DNA of 64,000 bases from a bacterium (GCA_026708015.1 JAPOVT010000003.1:62001-126000); one strand, 5' to 3'; positions 17,102-28,533 are shown, numbered from the stretch's first letter. Notes: generated from the letters alone by a model not told the origin. Translations and numbers: made by a program.

Positions 17102-17977
17102 GTGCGGATTCACCTGGTCGACGGTACATACGAGCTGTTCCGCTACCACTTCTCGCCTGGCAACCGCGATCCAGAGCACGGAGCGGCCCGGGGCGTGGTG
17201 CACAGCATGCTCCAGCTGGTGGACGACGGGGCCACCCACATCGGAATAGCCACCGATCAGGTGATCGAATCGTTCCGCAACCAATTGTGGCCCGGTTACA
17301 AGACCGGCGAGGGAGTGCCCCCGGAGTTGATGGGCCAATTCCCCTTGGTCGAAGAAGCCCTGGCCGCGGCCGGATTCTGCGTCTGGCCCATGGTCGAGCA
17401 CGAGGCCGACGATGCTCTAGGGGCTGCGGCCCGCAAAGCCGCCCTCGACCCGAGTGTGGAGCAGGTACTGATCTGCACCCCCGACAAAGACCTGGCCCAG
17501 TGCGTTACCGCTGACGGGCGCATTGTTCAGTACGACCGCCGACAGCAGAAGCTCATCGACCACGATGGGGTGGTGGACAAGTTCGGAGTGCTCCCCGAAT
17601 CCATACCCGACTATCTGGCCCTGGTGGGCGACACCGCCGATGGCTTCCCCGGACTACCTGGCTGGGGAGCCCGCTCCACCGCGACGGTTTTGTCCCACTA
17701 TCGCCACCTGGAGAACATTCCCGACGCCGTCGGCCAGTGGGAGGTAAGCGTGCGGGGCTCGGCCAAGCTCGCCGCCACCCTGTCCGAGAACCGGGAGCTG
17801 GCCTTGCTATTTCGGACGATGGCTACCATCGCCGACGATGCCTCCACTTTCGGTCGCCTGGACGAGTTGCGCTGGATGGGCCCCACTTCCGAATTCCCCG
17901 AGTTGATGGGCAGAATGGGTGGCGAGCACCTGATCGAGCGATCTGAGAAATCGAAGGCCCGAATCGGGCAAGACTGA
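17102..17977 (+). CDS. 5'-3' exonuclease family protein (FEN/XNI-like)
   Basis: A 291-residue protein like the free-standing 5'-3' exonuclease domain of DNA polymerase I. Visible are VDGTYELFRYHF at the start, acidic metal-site residues in EHEADDALGA and CTPDKDLAQC, and a helix-hairpin-helix region GDTADGFPGLPGWGARST. The start chosen is GTG at 17102, giving MRIHLVDG; the frame is open for 51 codons upstream but that part is antisense to the thiolase gene. It probably acts in flap or RNA-primer removal; homologues that bind flaps without cleaving exist, so activity is not assured. Confidence 0.85.
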   Translation: MRIHLVDGTYELFRYHFSPGNRDPEHGAARGVVHSMLQLVDDGATHIGIATDQVIESFRNQLWPGYKTGEGVPPELMGQFPLVEEALAAAGFCVWPMVEHEADDALGAAARKAALDPSVEQVLICTPDKDLAQCVTADGRIVQYDRRQQKLIDHDGVVDKFGVLPESIPDYLALVGDTADGFPGLPGWGARSTATVLSHYRHLENIPDAVGQWEVSVRGSAKLAATLSENRELALLFRTMATIADDASTFGRLDELRWMGPTSEFPELMGRMGGEHLIERSEKSKARIGQD

Positions 17978-17992
17978 GAGGAAGAACCACCC

Positions 17993-19126
17993 ATGCGAAC
18001 CGCAGTCACCGAAATGTTTGGCATCGAGTTTCCGATCCTCGCCTTTACCCACTGTCGCGATGTGGCCGCCGAGGTCAGCCGGGCCGGCGGATTGGGGGTG
18101 CTGGGGGTTGTCGGACACACCGAGGACGATCTGGAAACTGATCTGGCCTGGATCCGGGAGCAGGTCGGCGACCGACCCTTCGGCGTCGATCTTGTGGTTC
18201 CCGCCCGCTACGAGGGTGTGGAGCAAGGCGGGCTGGACGTCGAACAGGCCAACTCACTCATCCCCGATGAACATCGGCAATTTCTCGACGAGTTGCTCGA
18301 GCGCTATGACGTGCCGCCGCTACCGCCCGACGACGGCTCACCCCGGGACTGGGGTCCCGCGGCCCCGCTGTCAGGCCGCCGCGCCGGCCGCCAGCTCGAA
18401 ATCGCCTTGGCCTACGAGCCTGCCTTGCTGGCTAACGCGCTGGGTCCGCCTCCCCCGGAGATGATCACCCAAGGCCACGCTGCCGGGGCCAAGGTGGCTG
18501 CCCTAGCGGGCCGGGCCGCCCACGCCGAGCGCCATGTGGCCGCGGGCGTCGACCTCATAGTCGCCCAGGGATACGAAGCCGGCGGACACACTGGAGAGGT
18601 GGGCTCCATGGTGCTCATCCCCGAGGTGGTGGATGCGGTGGCTCCGGTGCCGGTATTGGGCGCCGGGGGCATTGGCCGAGGGCGCCAAATGGCCGCGGCC
18701 ATGGCGCTGGGCGCCCAGGGAGCGTGGTGCGGCTCGGTGTGGCTTACTACCGAGGAGGCTGAAACCCATCCCGCGGTCAAAGAGAAGTTCTTGGCTGCCG
18801 GATCATCTGACACAGAGCGGTCCCGCACTATCACCGGCAAGCCGGCCCGGATGCTGCGCTCGGCCTGGACGGAGGAATGGAATCGGCCCGATACCCCCGA
18901 CCCACTCCCCATGCCGCTTCAGATCATGCTGACCGGAGAGCCCCGCCGCCGCATCGACCGGGTGGCCCACCACCCCGGCAGCGGCGCCGAGAAGCTGACC
19001 AACTACTTCGTCGGCCAGATCGTGGGTGCCATGAACCAATCTCTCCCCACCCGCCAGGTGGTCTACAACCTCGTCGAGGAATTCATTGAGGCCGTGGAAG
19101 GACTCACAGCTCAACTCGACGACTGA
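17993..19126 (+). CDS. Nitronate monooxygenase family (FMN-dependent) protein
   Basis: A 377-residue TIM-barrel flavoprotein of the 2-nitropropane dioxygenase/nitronate monooxygenase family. Diagnostic segments are FPILAFTHCRDVAAEVSRAG near the N-terminus, VAQGYEAGGHTG (the putative catalytic His/Gly region) and VLGAGGIGRGRQMAAA with the FMN phosphate site. The initiator ATG follows GAGAGGAAG. It is 15 bp downstream of the exonuclease gene, and its 3' end overlaps the convergent LOG gene by 16 bp. In actinobacteria such proteins may process nitronates or act as enoyl reductase-like enzymes in lipid catabolism. Confidence 0.87.
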   Translation: MRTAVTEMFGIEFPILAFTHCRDVAAEVSRAGGLGVLGVVGHTEDDLETDLAWIREQVGDRPFGVDLVVPARYEGVEQGGLDVEQANSLIPDEHRQFLDELLERYDVPPLPPDDGSPRDWGPAAPLSGRRAGRQLEIALAYEPALLANALGPPPPEMITQGHAAGAKVAALAGRAAHAERHVAAGVDLIVAQGYEAGGHTGEVGSMVLIPEVVDAVAPVPVLGAGGIGRGRQMAAAMALGAQGAWCGSVWLTTEEAETHPAVKEKFLAAGSSDTERSRTITGKPARMLRSAWTEEWNRPDTPDPLPMPLQIMLTGEPRRRIDRVAHHPGSGAEKLTNYFVGQIVGAMNQSLPTRQVVYNLVEEFIEAVEGLTAQLDD

Positions 19127-19686
19127 TAGAGCAGCGCTAAAGCCTCATCAATCGAACCGGCCCGCCGGATGATCTTCGCCTTGTCGGGCTTCACAAATCC
19201 GTTCTCTACCAGCCCGTCGTGAAACTCGGCCAGCGACTTCCAGAACCCGTCCTCGTCCAACAGCACAACCGGCTTGTACCGCCCGCCCTCGTGCAGTCCT
19301 AGCTGGGTCCATGTGGCCGCTTCGAACAGCTCCTCCAGCGTGCCCAGCCCGCCGGGAAGCGCGCAAAAGCCGTCCGACAGCGAGTACATGAGCTGTTTGC
19401 GCTCGTGCATGTCGTTGACAAGGTGGAGCTCGGTCAGCCCCTGGTGGGCCACCTCGATTTCGTTCAAGAAATTGGGGATGACCCCAATAACCTCACCACC
19501 CGCGGCCATTACCGCATCGGCCATGACCCCCATGAGCCCGATCCGCCCCCCGCCGAACACCACCCCAATGCCCTCGTCAGCCAACCGCCGCCCCAAATCG
19601 GCGGCCAATTCCGCATAAGCCGGCTCATTCCCCAGCGACGAACTGCAAAACACCGCCACCCGCCGACGCGTTTCCCCAGATTCCAT
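19111..19686 (-). CDS. LOG family protein (TIGR00730, putative nucleoside 5'-monophosphate phosphoribohydrolase)
   Basis: A 191-residue Rossmann-fold protein with the family signature PGGLGTLEELFE and the upstream conserved VFGGGRIGLMGVMADAV, and ERK in DMHERKQLMY. LOG proteins hydrolyse N6-modified AMP to the free base (cytokinin-type activation in plants and some actinobacteria). Many bacterial copies have unknown physiological substrates. ATG at 19686 is chosen because family homology begins in RRRVAVFCSSS shortly after it; the open frame upstream is antisense to pccB. Convergent with the nitronate monooxygenase gene. Confidence 0.92.
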   Translation of the reverse strand: MESGETRRRVAVFCSSSLGNEPAYAELAADLGRRLADEGIGVVFGGGRIGLMGVMADAVMAAGGEVIGVIPNFLNEIEVAHQGLTELHLVNDMHERKQLMYSLSDGFCALPGGLGTLEELFEAATWTQLGLHEGGRYKPVVLLDEDGFWKSLAEFHDGLVENGFVKPDKAKIIRRAGSIDEALALLYQSSS

Positions 19687-19737
19687 AGTCACAAGAGTGA
19701 GGCTACCGACCCGAACCCCATGTAGCCTGTCACGACA

Positions 19738-21294
19738 ATGGCCGAGCACTCGATGAAGGACCGCCTCAACGACCTGGAACGCCGCAAGCACGAGGCCATC
19801 CATGCCGGTCCCCAGCGGGCGGTCGACCGCCAGCACGAGAAGGGCAAAATGCTGGCCCGGGAGCGTATCGAGTACCTGCTCGACGACGGATCGTTCCACG
19901 AGCTCGATATGCTGGCCCGCCACCGGGCGCTGGACAGCGGGATCGAGGAGCGGCCCTACACCGACGGAGTGATCACCGGTTGGGGCACCATCGACGGCCG
20001 CAAGGTATTTCTCTTCGCCCAGGACTTCACGGTGTTCGGCGGGGCTCTGGGAGAGGTGTTCGCCGAGAAGATCCACAAGGTGATGGACCTGGCCCTGTCG
20101 GTCGGCGCCCCCATGATCGGCCTCAACGATGGCGCCGGCGCCCGCATCCAAGAGGGTGTTGTGTCGCTTGACTCCTACGGAGGGATTTTCCACCGCAATG
20201 TCAAGTCGTCCGGCGTCATACCCCAGGTCAGCGTGATCCTCGGCCCGTGTGCCGGAGGTGCGGTGTACAGCCCGGCCATGACCGATTTCGTGTTCATGGT
20301 GGCCGAGAAGTCGCACATGTTCATCACCGGCCCCGATGTGGTGAAAACGGTCACCGGCGAAGAGGTAACCCTCGAGGAACTGGGCGGGGCCCGCTCCCAC
20401 TCCACCAAGTCGGGTGTGGCCACCTTTGTGGGTCCGACCGAGGAGGAAGTTCTCGACGAGGTCCGGTTCCTAATCGGCCACCTGCCGGCCAACAATCTGG
20501 AGGAACCCCCGCAGGTCGCCGCCACCGACGATCCCGAGCGGCTTACCCCCGAGCTGCGCGACATCATGCCCGACAGCCCCAATCTGCCCTACGACATGCG
20601 CACGGTGATCCAAGCAGTGGTGGACGACGGGGAGTTCATGGAGTACCACGCCCACTGGGCCCAGTCCATCGTGTGCGGCTTCGCCCGGCTGAACGGCTAC
20701 ACCGTGGGCGTAGTTGGCAACCAGCCCATGGTGCTGGCCGGCGTGCTGGACATCGAGTCGTCGTCCAAGGCAGCCCGATTCGTGCGGACCTGCGACGCCT
20801 TCAACATCCCGCTGCTGACCTTCGTGGACGTTCCCGGCTTTCTGCCCGGCGTCGACCAGGAGCACGGCGGCATCATCCGCCACGGGGCCAAGCTGCTGTA
20901 CGCCTACTGCGAGGCCACCGTGCCCCGCATCCAGGTCATCACCCGCAAGGCCTACGGCGGGGCCTACGTGGTGATGGACTCCAAGTCGGTTGGCTCTGAT
21001 CTCTCTTTCGCCTGGCCGGCTGCCGAGCTGGCTGTAATGGGCCCGCAAGGGGCGGTGGAGATTATCTATCGCCGCGAGCTCCAGTCGGCTGCCGATCCGG
21101 TGGCTCGAAGGGCCGAGCTGGTGGATGACTACACCGAGCGGTACGCCAACCCCTACATTGCCGCCGAGCGAGGCTACATCGACGACGTCATCGATCCGGC
21201 CGACACCCGCCGCCTCGTGATCTCCGGTTTCGAGATGCTTCGCTCCAAGCGCGAGGATCTGCTGCCCCGAAAGCACGGCGTTATTCCTCTCTAA
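19738..21294 (+). CDS. pccB: Acyl-CoA carboxylase beta subunit (propionyl-CoA carboxylase-like)
   Basis: A 518-residue carboxyltransferase subunit that moves CO2 from biotin to an acyl-CoA. It has both crotonase-like halves: N-terminal GARIQEGVVSLDSYGGIF with oxyanion glycines in GPCAGGAVYSPA, and C-terminal FVDVPGFLPG and KAYGGAYVVMDSK. The last residues RKHGVIPL are typical for the actinobacterial family. A small epsilon-subunit gene lies 57 bp downstream, as in Streptomyces and Mycobacterium complexes. The biotinylated alpha subunit is not in this window. Given the acyl-CoA mutase genes at 28.6 kb, propionyl-CoA is a plausible substrate, but acetyl-CoA cannot be excluded. Confidence 0.93.
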   Translation: MAEHSMKDRLNDLERRKHEAIHAGPQRAVDRQHEKGKMLARERIEYLLDDGSFHELDMLARHRALDSGIEERPYTDGVITGWGTIDGRKVFLFAQDFTVFGGALGEVFAEKIHKVMDLALSVGAPMIGLNDGAGARIQEGVVSLDSYGGIFHRNVKSSGVIPQVSVILGPCAGGAVYSPAMTDFVFMVAEKSHMFITGPDVVKTVTGEEVTLEELGGARSHSTKSGVATFVGPTEEEVLDEVRFLIGHLPANNLEEPPQVAATDDPERLTPELRDIMPDSPNLPYDMRTVIQAVVDDGEFMEYHAHWAQSIVCGFARLNGYTVGVVGNQPMVLAGVLDIESSSKAARFVRTCDAFNIPLLTFVDVPGFLPGVDQEHGGIIRHGAKLLYAYCEATVPRIQVITRKAYGGAYVVMDSKSVGSDLSFAWPAAELAVMGPQGAVEIIYRRELQSAADPVARRAELVDDYTERYANPYIAAERGYIDDVIDPADTRRLVISGFEMLRSKREDLLPRKHGVIPL

Positions 21295-21351
21295 TCTCCA
21301 CCGTCGGAAAATCACTCTGGCCAGACCCATAAGACCAGCTAGAACAGCCCT

Positions 21352-21546
21352 ATGAGCCTCATTCAGATCACCCCGCAGCCCACTGAATCCGAAGTAGCTG
21401 CCATTTTGGCCGCCTATGAGGCTCTCTGGCCCCGTCCAGTAGCAGCAGAGCCATCGGCATCCGCCGGCCCTCGCTGGCGGTTCAGCGGCCGCTGGTGGGC
21501 TGCGCCGGCCACAACCCGCCGCCAGCGGCAAGCTCTGAAGCGATGA
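21352..21546 (+). CDS. Acyl-CoA carboxylase epsilon subunit
   Basis: A 64-residue protein directly after pccB. The N-terminal SLIQITPQPTESEVAAILA and the short basic/tryptophan-rich C-terminus (RWRFSGRWW) match the small epsilon subunits that stabilise the alpha-beta acyl-CoA carboxylase complex in actinobacteria. Sequence conservation in this family is weak, so position is a main argument. The TGA overlaps the ATG of the next gene (ATGA at 21543), so the MOSC protein is co-translated. Confidence 0.8.
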   Translation: MSLIQITPQPTESEVAAILAAYEALWPRPVAAEPSASAGPRWRFSGRWWAAPATTRRQRQALKR

Positions 21547-22109
21547 CCGCTGATTCCGCTCACCATCGCACTCCCGAAGAGCTGGAAGCCTCCCTTTCCC
21601 ATATCCGTCAGGCCCCGGCCGACAATGGCACCCTGGAATTGATCGTGCGCCGTCCGGCAGTAGACGAGCGTGAGGTGTTGGAGTCTGGGACGCTCAGCCT
21701 GGAAGAGGGTCTCGTCGGCGACACCTGGAACCAGCGAAGCTCCTCAAAGTCCCCTGACGGGGGTCCACTGCTCGACGCGCAGCTCAACATCATGAACGCC
21801 CGGGCCGCGGCCGCAGTGGCCGGGCCCATCGACCGTTGGGCCCTCGCGGGCGACCAGCTCTACATCGATCTCGACATCAGCACCGAGACCCTGCCACCGG
21901 GCACCCGCCTCGCCCTGGGCGAGGCGGTCATCGAGGTCACCGCCGAACCCCACTCCGGCTGTGGCAAGTTCTCGTCTCGGTTCGGCCTCGACGCCCTGCG
22001 GTTCGTCAACTCCCCCACCGGCCGAGCCCTAAACCTCCGCGGCATCAACGCCCGGGTCATCCACCCCGGCCCCATCCACACCAGGGACAAGGTGACCCGA
22101 CTGCCCTAA
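21543..22109 (+). CDS. MOSC domain-containing protein
   Basis: A 188-residue protein with the features of MOSC (molybdenum cofactor sulfurase C-terminal) domains: an N-terminal beta segment (LELIVRRPAVDEREVLE), then the LAGDQLYIDLD region, and the conserved cysteine in EPHSGCGKFSSRFG. MOSC proteins carry persulfide sulfur or handle molybdenum-cofactor substrates; stand-alone bacterial members are mostly uncharacterised. The ATG at 21543 overlaps the epsilon-subunit stop; the longer frame upstream overlaps that gene. The TAA overlaps the aat stop on the opposite strand. Confidence 0.87.
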   Translation: MTADSAHHRTPEELEASLSHIRQAPADNGTLELIVRRPAVDEREVLESGTLSLEEGLVGDTWNQRSSSKSPDGGPLLDAQLNIMNARAAAAVAGPIDRWALAGDQLYIDLDISTETLPPGTRLALGEAVIEVTAEPHSGCGKFSSRFGLDALRFVNSPTGRALNLRGINARVIHPGPIHTRDKVTRLP

Positions 22110-22804
22110 CGAGGCCAAGGAGCCGACGGCTGCTTAACTGCCAATTTCAACCGAGCCAAATACTCGCTCCGAGAAATCTCCACCGCCCCCAGGCTCGCCA
22201 TGTGCTCCGTGGCCCACTGCACATCCAGCAGTCGGGAAACACCGCCGTGATTCAACCTCCCCACCAGAGACACCAGCGCCACCTTGGACGCGTCCCGGTC
22301 GACGTGGAACATCGATTCCCCGGCGAACAGCCCACCAATCGACACCCCGTAGAGTCCGCCCACCAACTCCCCATCCTCCGACCAAGCCTCCACACTGTGA
22401 GCCCATCCCAAGCGGTGCAGCCGCACGTAGGCATCCCGGATGTCTGGCGATATCCAGCCGTGGGGTCGTTCAATGGTGCGACAAGCGTCGATCACGTCGG
22501 CGAAGGCGACATCGGCGGTGATTCGATAGCGGCGCAGCGAACGGCGCAGCGAACGGGTGACCCGCAATTCGTCGAGCGGAATCACCCCGCGGGGATCGGG
22601 CGACCACCAGCCCAGCTTGTCGGTGCGCCCCAGCGGCATGGGGAACAATCCAGATCGGTAGGCCGCCAGCAGCGTGCCGGGCGCCAGGTCGGCACCCACT
22701 GCCACCAACCCGTGCTCGTCGGCCGTCTCCGCAAGGGGGAACTCCCACTGGCTGGGCTCGGGGTGGTATCGACCATTTGGCCTCACCCCAATACTCTGCC
22801 CCAC
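22106..22804 (-). CDS. aat: Leucyl/phenylalanyl-tRNA--protein transferase
   Basis: A 232-residue enzyme that attaches Leu or Phe to proteins with N-terminal Arg or Lys, marking them for ClpS/ClpAP degradation. Core motifs are AAYRSGLFPMP, WWSPDPRGVIPL, AWSEDGELVGGLYGVSIGG and GESMF. Length and order match the family. A 12-bp tandem repeat (22531-22554) duplicates SLRR in the middle. It converges on the MOSC gene with overlapping stop codons. The presence of aat implies an active N-degron pathway. Confidence 0.95.
   Translation of the reverse strand: MGQSIGVRPNGRYHPEPSQWEFPLAETADEHGLVAVGADLAPGTLLAAYRSGLFPMPLGRTDKLGWWSPDPRGVIPLDELRVTRSLRRSLRRYRITADVAFADVIDACRTIERPHGWISPDIRDAYVRLHRLGWAHSVEAWSEDGELVGGLYGVSIGGLFAGESMFHVDRDASKVALVSLVGRLNHGGVSRLLDVQWATEHMASLGAVEISRSEYLARLKLAVKQPSAPWPR
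22531..22554. repeat. 12-bp tandem duplication inside aat
   Basis: GGCGCAGCGAAC occurs twice in succession, adding one extra SLRR unit in the aat product between the first and second conserved blocks. In-frame slippage. Confidence 0.85.
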
Positions 22805-22826
22805 TCGGCGAAGCCAGGGTGGAGGG

Positions 22827-24317
22827 TTACCCGGTTTCTTCGATGGTTACCGAATTGACGATCACCTGGGGTTCGGGCGCCCCTCCCAGCCGGTTGCCGG
22901 GCTGGTCAACGTGGCTGGCCAAAATGGCTTCGGCCACTCCCAGGCTCTCAGCGTCCATCTGGCCGAACACCACATAGGTGCCCTGGCTGTTGAGCAAGGC
23001 GGTGTTCTCGTTGACTGCGAAGAAGAACTGGGCGCTGGCGCTGTTGGGCGCCCCGGTGCGGGCCATCACGATCTGGCCCGGCTCATAGGTAAAGCCCGAG
23101 CCTTCGTCGACGATGGTGTAGCCCGGCCCGGGATCCGACGGCGAGTTGGTGTGCGGCGCCCCGCCCTGGATGATGCCGATTCCGGGGTCGGTGCGGAACA
23201 ACAGCGTGTTGTCGTAGTAGTGGTATTGGGCCAACACCGCGAAGTTGTTCGCCGTGATCGGCGTGTTGACCATGTCGAGGTCGATCCGCATCTCGCCTGC
23301 GGTGGTATCGAACACCGCGGTGTACTGCTTGGACGCGTCCAAGCACATGGGCTGAGGGCCGTCGAAATCGAGGACCTGTGGTCCTGATCCGTCGGCTGGT
23401 GGACATCCGCTCAAGTCAATGCTCCCTTCAGGAGGTGGGTCGGTGGATTGGATGGCGATGGAGTTGACGATGACCGACTCCGACGGCCGCCCCCCGAAGG
23501 CGGTGTCGGGGTCATCCACATGAAGTGCCAGAGCATCGAGAACCACGGCCAAGCTGCCGTCGGAAATCTGACCCAGGCTGGTGAGCCCCGACACCGGTTG
23601 GGATGGCAGGAACTCGTCATAGGCCAACAAGAGGAACTGTCCGGTCGAGTCTCCCTCGGCCGACCACAGTAGCTGGCCCTGCCGATACTCATCGGGTTCA
23701 CTCGCTGCCACCGTGAACCCCGGTCCGGGATCGTCGGCATTGTTGGTGTGCGGTGCCCCGCCTTGGATGTAACCGCCGGTGGGATCGGTGTAGAACACGG
23801 CTGTTCCGTCGTAGTAGCCGTAGCCGGCCAACGCCGCGAAGGCGTTCACCGCCTCAGGGTTGGCCTCCTGGTCGAGGGCCACCCTTATCTGTCCCAGGGT
23901 GGTTTCGAATACCGCGGTGTAGTCGAGCCCGGGATCAAGGCATTGAGCGGGCGCCGACTCAAATGAGGTCACGCGGAACGCCGGGCCCGTCGGATCGGGG
24001 CAGGGCGTGGTTTCGCCGGTCAGCTCGTCGCCCGGGCCCGGGGGCGGGGGTAGGTCGGGAAAGCCGTCGGTGCCAGGTGCAACGTCGGCGCCATCGCCTT
24101 GGGTGGTATCGGCGATCGCGGCGTCCCCGCTGGAGTCGTCACTGCCGTCATCTCGCACCACCAGCCACAAGATCACCACCGCCACCACGATCACCGCGGC
24201 GATCAGGACAACCCGAACACCTCTAGAGCGGATTCGACCGCGGCTTTCAGTTACCTTGGCCCGCTGCTGCGCAACCTGTCTGCGCGCCCGCTGACGCTGC
24301 CTCTTATCGGTGGCCAT
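22827..24317 (-). CDS. Membrane-anchored protein with two cyclophilin-type peptidyl-prolyl isomerase domains
   Basis: A 496-residue protein: a basic N-terminus, one transmembrane helix at about 34-54 (VRVVLIAAVIVVAVVILWLVV), an acidic Pro/Gly linker, then two cyclophilin domains exposed outside the membrane. Both keep QGGAPHTN. The second keeps an FRTDPG arginine and AQFFFAVNE, while the first has FYTDPT and GQFLLLAYDE, so the first probably lacks isomerase activity. The ATG at 24317 is preferred because residues before MATDKRQRQR show no conservation. It likely folds secreted or envelope proteins. Actinobacteria commonly have one-domain versions; the duplication is unusual. Confidence 0.87.
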   Translation of the reverse strand: MATDKRQRQRARRQVAQQRAKVTESRGRIRSRGVRVVLIAAVIVVAVVILWLVVRDDGSDDSSGDAAIADTTQGDGADVAPGTDGFPDLPPPPGPGDELTGETTPCPDPTGPAFRVTSFESAPAQCLDPGLDYTAVFETTLGQIRVALDQEANPEAVNAFAALAGYGYYDGTAVFYTDPTGGYIQGGAPHTNNADDPGPGFTVAASEPDEYRQGQLLWSAEGDSTGQFLLLAYDEFLPSQPVSGLTSLGQISDGSLAVVLDALALHVDDPDTAFGGRPSESVIVNSIAIQSTDPPPEGSIDLSGCPPADGSGPQVLDFDGPQPMCLDASKQYTAVFDTTAGEMRIDLDMVNTPITANNFAVLAQYHYYDNTLLFRTDPGIGIIQGGAPHTNSPSDPGPGYTIVDEGSGFTYEPGQIVMARTGAPNSASAQFFFAVNENTALLNSQGTYVVFGQMDAESLGVAEAILASHVDQPGNRLGGAPEPQVIVNSVTIEETG

Positions 24318-24417
24318 CGCCTGAAATCTACGATGGCAATCGCCCAAGTGCCTACCAGCACAAGAAACTCGGATAACAACCACAAGAGTGCCCATGAGCG
24401 ACCGGTAGCGTTTGTTC

Positions 24418-26944
<2,527 letters not shown>

Positions 26945-26969
26945 CGCCGCACGTTATCTATCGCAGCAA

Positions 26970-27758
26970 TCAGAGGCGATAGCCCCCATCCACGCTTATC
27001 ACTTGTCCAGTGATGCCCTCGCCCGCTTTGGAGGCCAACAGCACAGCCATAGGAGCCAGTTCCTCAGGCTCGAGAATCCGGCGCTGGGCACTTTCGGCAT
27101 GGGCGTCAGCTTCAGCCTGGGCCGCGGTGATCCCCTTGGCCGCGGCCAAGCGTTCGAAGTCCACCAACGCGGTGTTGGTCCACCCCGGACACAGGCAGTT
27201 CACGGTGATCCCATGCGGTGCCGCTGACATGGCCATCTGCTTGGTCAGGCCTACAAGACCGTGTTTGGCCGCGGTGTAGCCCACGCTGGCCGCCGCTCGC
27301 TTGGAGGCACCCGAGCCGATGTTGATGATGCGGCCATAGCCCTGCTCTCGCATGGGGACAAGCGCTTCCTGGCTGGTCCAGAAGGCTGAGATGAGATTCA
27401 GCCGCAACGTGGCCATGAACGGCTCGGCGCTTCCCGAGAAGGGATCGTGATTTCCCCCCGAAGAGCCCCCCACGTTGTTCACGAGCACGTCGACTCGCCC
27501 GAACTCGGCCACCGCCACCCGCACCGGTGACCGGGCCTGGTCTTCATCGGCGGCATCGGCCACCACCGCCAATCCTGTAGCACCTACGGCGGCTATCTCT
27601 CCTACAACCGAATCGAGCTGCTGCCGAGTTCGCGACGACACCACCACTGTCGCCCCCTCCTGGGCCATTCCCAGCGCTATGGCCCGCCCGATCCCCCGTC
27701 CCCCGCCGGTGACTAGTGCCACTCGACCCTTGAGTGCTCCCCGATCGGAGTCCGTCAT
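26970..27758 (-). CDS. SDR family NAD(P)-dependent oxidoreductase (FabG-like)
   Basis: A 262-residue classical SDR: VTGGGRGIGRAIAL near the N-terminus, NNVGG, catalytic serine region INIGSGASKRA, the YTAAKHGLVGL pair and C-terminal ITGQVISVDGGYRL. The VAL-to-NVGG change of the NNAG motif is common in degradative SDRs. It starts 10 bp downstream of the SnoaL-like gene, suggesting that the two act together on one small hydrophobic substrate, but nothing identifies it. Confidence 0.9.
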   Translation of the reverse strand: MTDSDRGALKGRVALVTGGGRGIGRAIALGMAQEGATVVVSSRTRQQLDSVVGEIAAVGATGLAVVADAADEDQARSPVRVAVAEFGRVDVLVNNVGGSSGGNHDPFSGSAEPFMATLRLNLISAFWTSQEALVPMREQGYGRIINIGSGASKRAAASVGYTAAKHGLVGLTKQMAMSAAPHGITVNCLCPGWTNTALVDFERLAAAKGITAAQAEADAHAESAQRRILEPEELAPMAVLLASKAGEGITGQVISVDGGYRL

Positions 27759-27768
27759 GCGCGTTGTT

Positions 27769-28158
27769 CTACCCGAACGAAATGACGCGATGGGCTAGCT
27801 TCCACCCGTCGCCAGTGCGCACCAGCCGATCCTGGTAGGTGCCGAACAGCGCAATCGAGGGCTCCGTGGCGGTGTGTACCCAGAACTGAAAGTAGGCGTC
27901 AGACACGGCCTCGTCGCCATCCACCTCCACCGTCTGGGTGGCAATCACATGCCGCGTATTGCTGCCCGGCCCTACTGTCCCCGCCGCTCTACGCTCTATA
28001 GCTCCGGCCAGGAGATTGTCTCGCCCCTGCAACTCTCCACCCGGCATATCCCACCGAGCGTCATCCGTGAACAGGTCCACGTACTCCTCCAAGTCCCCCC
28101 CATCCGACAGCATCGCCAGCCGGGCAACAATATTCCGAATCGCTAATTCATCACTCAT
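27769..28158 (-). CDS. SnoaL-like/nuclear transport factor 2 family protein
   Basis: A 129-residue protein with the NTF2-like cone fold pattern: N-terminal helix (ELAIRNIVARLAMLSDGGDLEEY), then DLFTDDARWDMPGG and the C-terminal strand motif GTYQDRLVRTGDGWKLAHRV. This is the SnoaL_4 type, common in actinobacterial catabolic clusters as small isomerases, dehydratases or binding proteins. It is probably the first gene of a short operon with the following SDR. Confidence 0.87.
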   Translation of the reverse strand: MSDELAIRNIVARLAMLSDGGDLEEYVDLFTDDARWDMPGGELQGRDNLLAGAIERRAAGTVGPGSNTRHVIATQTVEVDGDEAVSDAYFQFWVHTATEPSIALFGTYQDRLVRTGDGWKLAHRVISFG

Positions 28159-28266
28159 GCCCCGAGCTTAAACCACGCCCAACAGCCACAATGCAGGCGA
28201 GCGCCTGAGGCCGGGAGCGGGCTGTGCTCAGACTTGGGAGCGGCGGCTGCGGGCAGCGTCAACTGG

Positions 28267-28533
28267 ATGAGCCGTCAGCCTGGGAAGTCTGTGGAGGACA
28301 AGGCGAGGATCGTTTTGGCTGTGTTGCGGGGGGAGGTCTCGGTTGCGGAGGCGGCCCGCCGGGAGGGGACGTCGGCGGTGTCGGTCTCGAAGTGGCGCGA
28401 CCAGTTCCTCGCCGGAGGACGGCGATTGATCCAACGGGGCGATGGATTCGTCGCCACCCTCGTCGTCGGCCAAATGGTGATCGCCGACGGAGGCCTCACC
28501 GGCGCCCGCCCCGGGATGCTGGTGAGGAGCTGA
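28267..28533 (+). pseudogene. Scar: IS3-type transposase OrfA N-terminus joined to a deacylase-like C-terminus
   Basis: The open frame encodes two unrelated fragments. Residues 1-53 (KSVEDKARIVLAVLRGEVSV, then AEAARREGTSAVSVSKWRDQ) match the helix-turn-helix N-terminus of IS3/IS-911-type OrfA proteins. From about residue 58, VATLVVGQMVIADGGLTGAR followed by PG resembles the extreme C-terminus of N-acyl-D-amino-acid deacylase/amidohydrolases (typically NG-x-V-x-x-DGE-x-TGARPGR). Neither part is complete, so this looks like the debris of an insertion and deletion. Inverted repeats or a target duplication were not found. Confidence 0.55.

Noticed and set aside
19687..20400. N-terminal extension of the LOG protein into the pccB region
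   Set aside because: The sequence is antisense to pccB and not conserved; the LOG fold is complete from 19686.
24318..24395. Upstream start of the cyclophilin protein at 24395
   Set aside because: The extra 26 residues (including CAGRHLGDCHRR) have no conserved feature, and the basic region before the membrane helix starts naturally at 24317.
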